Positions 62,188 through 64,000 of a stretch of 64,000 bases of DNA are shown in pieces. The notes under the pieces are model-generated. The model saw only the letters and a list, made by a program, of their open reading frames with translations. It searched no databases and was not told where the DNA came from. Location of the stretch: the NCBI GenBank assembly GCA_035571835.1, contig DATNBU010000017.1:42687-106686 (forward strand), given 5' to 3'. Source of the DNA: Candidatus Limnocylindrales bacterium (GTDB lineage Bacteria; Desulfobacterota; Binatia; UBA1149; CAITLU01). The position numbers and the translations under genes were made by a program. Every line of letters begins with the position of its first letter. Positions within the stretch are counted from its first letter, which is position 1.

Positions 62188-63396
62188 TTACGGCGTCGCG
62201 CCCGCTGGCTGCGATGAAGCCGGTGCCGGCGAAGCCGCAGCGGGCGGCGGCGTTTCCGTTGGCTGCGCTTCGCCCGGCGTCGAAGTCTTCTTTTTTTGCC
62301 ACCATGCTCCGAGCGACTTTGTCGTGCGCGGGATGATCTTCGTCGGTGCGGCCTGCGGCGTCGTCGTCGAATCCGCCGCGGGTGCTGCGGGCGGCGCGGG
62401 CGTGACGGCAGCTGCAGGCGCCGGCGTTGCTTGAGCCGGCGGCGCGGGCGGCACGCCTGCTGGCACTCTTTGAGCTGCCGCCGGTGCAGGAATCGGCGGC
62501 AGTGCCGGTGGCAGCGGCTTCGCCGCAGGCGCGTTGGTGACTCGAGGAGTCGACGGCGCTGCGGGCAGCGGCGCAGTCGCAGGCGCAGGCGCAACGCTCG
62601 CCGCCGGAGCTGCCGGCGACGGCGCAGCGGTCTTTGCCGGCGCGACTTCCGCAAGAGCCGTAGCCGCCGCGACCGGCGCGGTCTCGAGCACGTAGCGCGC
62701 GAGATACTTGCACGTGTTCTGGCGCACCATGATCGCGTCGCCCTGATAGGTGACCTCAACGTCGGGTTTCTGGCCGGCAGCGTTGGTCTTCTTCGCAATG
62801 CTGCGGTCGAGCGGACGGCCGTCCTTGCAGTTGTCGCTGACCTGCCAGTCGCCGACCGGTGTCGCGAAGACCCCGTCCTGGCTCGGCGAGCACGCGCTTG
62901 GAATCGACATCGCGAGCACGTCGGACATCACGTTCTTCGGCGGCACGCGCTGCGCGGCGCTCATCAGCGTCTGCACGTCGACGTTGTCGCCGCGGCGCAC
63001 GAGCGTGAACGACTTGGTGCCGAGAGGCGTGAAGCCGATCATCACGAACGATTCGGGCGCGCTCTCGGTGACGAAAGCGAAGTCGCTGTCGACGTGGCGG
63101 GCGACGACGCGCACGTGCAGCTGCTTGCGCGACGTTCCGAACAGCGTGGTCAGCGGAACGTCGAAGCCCTCGCAGTCCCGCACCTTGGTCTGCATCAGCT
63201 CGCCGACGAGCGTGCAGCCGCACGCACCGACGGACAGCGCGATCAGCGCGGCGGCCAGCGGCCATCGCTGCGGGCCGCGGAGACCGGCGGACGTCCGGCA
63301 TCGCCAATGATCGAAAATCCGAACGGGCCGAACGGGGTTGATGCGCACGGCGCCAAGATGATGAGGACCGCCATGCGCAGCAAGTTGAGCGCGCAT
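62188..63396 (-). CDS. Pro/Ala-rich lipoprotein
   Basis: The 402-aa product has a hydrophobic signal (LAAALIALSVGACGC) with a lipobox-like Cys at about residue 59 or 61. A folded-looking domain of about 180 residues with two conserved-looking Cys pairs (DCEGF, SACSPS, DNCKDG, NTCKYL) follows, then a long Ala/Pro-rich tail (about residues 250-380) ending in a Lys-rich stretch. No family is recognised. A GTG at 63348 is an alternative start. It lies between GT2 and MMPL genes, so an exporter-associated lipoprotein is possible. Confidence 0.68.
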   Translation of the reverse strand: MRAQLAAHGGPHHLGAVRINPVRPVRIFDHWRCRTSAGLRGPQRWPLAAALIALSVGACGCTLVGELMQTKVRDCEGFDVPLTTLFGTSRKQLHVRVVARHVDSDFAFVTESAPESFVMIGFTPLGTKSFTLVRRGDNVDVQTLMSAAQRVPPKNVMSDVLAMSIPSACSPSQDGVFATPVGDWQVSDNCKDGRPLDRSIAKKTNAAGQKPDVEVTYQGDAIMVRQNTCKYLARYVLETAPVAAATALAEVAPAKTAAPSPAAPAASVAPAPATAPLPAAPSTPRVTNAPAAKPLPPALPPIPAPAAAQRVPAGVPPAPPAQATPAPAAAVTPAPPAAPAADSTTTPQAAPTKIIPRTTKSLGAWWQKKKTSTPGEAQPTETPPPAAASPAPASSQPAGATP

Positions 63397-63532
63397 TCGC
63401 ACTGCGCTGCCAGCGCTCGATTGCACGCACGTGCCGCCACCGACAAGTTCCGCCCGGCGTGGCCGACCTCTCGTTTCGCAGCAATTGCTTTCCAGCCTGG
63501 ACGCGGGCCGGCATCGGCGTGAAGGATCCGGC

Positions 63533-64000
63533 GTGACGCGCCGCAGCCGCCTGATCGCGTGGGGAGCTGCGTTCGCGCTTCTCGCCGCGTACTCGCTCCA
63601 GCGAATCGAATTCACGACCGACATCACCAATTTCCTGCCCGACGGGCGCGGCGCGGAACCGGCCAGGATCTCGCGTGAGCTCGCACGCAGCGATCTTGCG
63701 CGCACGATGGTCCTCACCGTCGGCGCCGCCGATCCGGATCGAGCGGTCGCCGCGATTCGCGCCCTGGCGGCCATGCTGCGCACGCAGCCCGAAGTCGCCT
63801 GGGTGCGCGAAGGCGCCGACGAAGAGCTGCTGACCAGGATCTACGACCTCTATTTTCCGCGGCGGCTGTACTTCCTCTCCGAGGATCCGGAGAGCGAGCT
63901 GGCGGCACGCCTTTCCGACCGCGGGCTCGAAGAGCAGGCGCGCAAGGTGCGCGAGTCGCTGACGCTTCCGGTCGCATCGCTTCTCAAGCGCGTGCTGCCT
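63533..64000 (+). CDS. MMPL/RND-family exporter, N-terminal part (truncated by window edge)
   Basis: From GTG 63533 the frame stays open to the window end (156 codons). It starts with a membrane helix (LIAWGAAFALLAAYSLQ), then the FTTDITNFLPDG motif that opens the first periplasmic loop of MMPL/RND exporters, and continues as that loop. These export lipids or hydrophobic pigments; aryl-polyene clusters carry one. The rest of the gene and any ketosynthase genes would lie to the right of this window. Confidence 0.78.
   Translation, partial: MTRRSRLIAWGAAFALLAAYSLQRIEFTTDITNFLPDGRGAEPARISRELARSDLARTMVLTVGAADPDRAVAAIRALAAMLRTQPEVAWVREGADEELLTRIYDLYFPRRLYFLSEDPESELAARLSDRGLEEQARKVRESLTLPVASLLKRVLP

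Overview
The window is a high-GC bacterial chromosome segment. It has dense gene packing, frequent 4-nt ATGA/GTGA overlaps and many GTG or TTG starts. The mix of genes suggests a Gram-negative soil or sediment bacterium of the former Deltaproteobacteria (Myxococcota- or Binatota-like): a secreted metalloprotease with Cys-rich repeats, a lysophospholipid (LpxL-type) acyltransferase, an MMPL exporter, several lipoproteins and halogenase/carrier-protein chemistry. This placement is inferred from gene content only; there is no rRNA or tRNA gene in the window.

Left third (1-25.9 kb), mostly housekeeping and accessory metabolism: molybdopterin genes (moaD fragment, moaB), miaB, a small heme-type membrane protein, a secreted M12B-like protease, a leftward operon (gamma-glutamylcyclotransferase, alpha/beta hydrolase, JAMM peptidase, ketopantoate reductase-like), a divergent PEP-carboxykinase-like P-loop protein, two flippase-like membrane proteins flanking a DsbA-like lipoprotein with a clear intrinsic terminator, a zinc-ribbon/TPR gene coupled to a MoxR-type ATPase and a giant VWA protein (NorQ/NorD-like pair), and a leftward redox run (hypoxanthine-DNA glycosylase, nitronate monooxygenase, nitroreductase, pirin, iron permease, CrtC-like protein, GNAT). 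A 1-Cys peroxiredoxin follows.

Middle (25.9-50 kb): lipase, methyltransferase, glycogen-debranching-type glucosidase plus GT4 glycosyltransferase, endonuclease III, a rightward run (Gfo/Idh, DHH phosphoesterase, Nudix, SLC13 transporter, VOC), then a divergent biosynthetic locus (37.4-46.2 kb). One arm of this locus carries a flavin-dependent halogenase and a CrtI-like desaturase. The other carries an acyl carrier protein, condensation/BAHD-like acyltransferase, FAD oxidoreductase, ANL adenylating ligase and two membrane proteins, one of the COG4648 type seen in aryl-polyene clusters. Next is an ABC importer operon with a SCO1 copper chaperone and a cupredoxin-like protein embedded in it.

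Right part (50-64 kb): an AT-richer foreign-looking island carries a Z1-domain helicase, a 150-aa unknown protein and a DNA amino-methyltransferase, translationally coupled, followed by gene-poor DNA and a membrane-anchored orphan. It looks like an uncharacterised restriction/defence cassette. Ordinary genes then return (PYROXD2-like oxidoreductase, small zinc protein, STAS-like, Nudix, B12-radical SAM), and the window ends with PlsC, LpxL-like acyltransferase, GT2, lipoprotein and the start of an MMPL exporter. These are the kinds of genes that complete aryl-polyene/flexirubin-type loci, so they may belong functionally with the 37-46 kb cluster. Two copies of a long perfect or near-perfect REP-like palindrome (32.1 and 48.0 kb) sit inside or at the start of coding regions.
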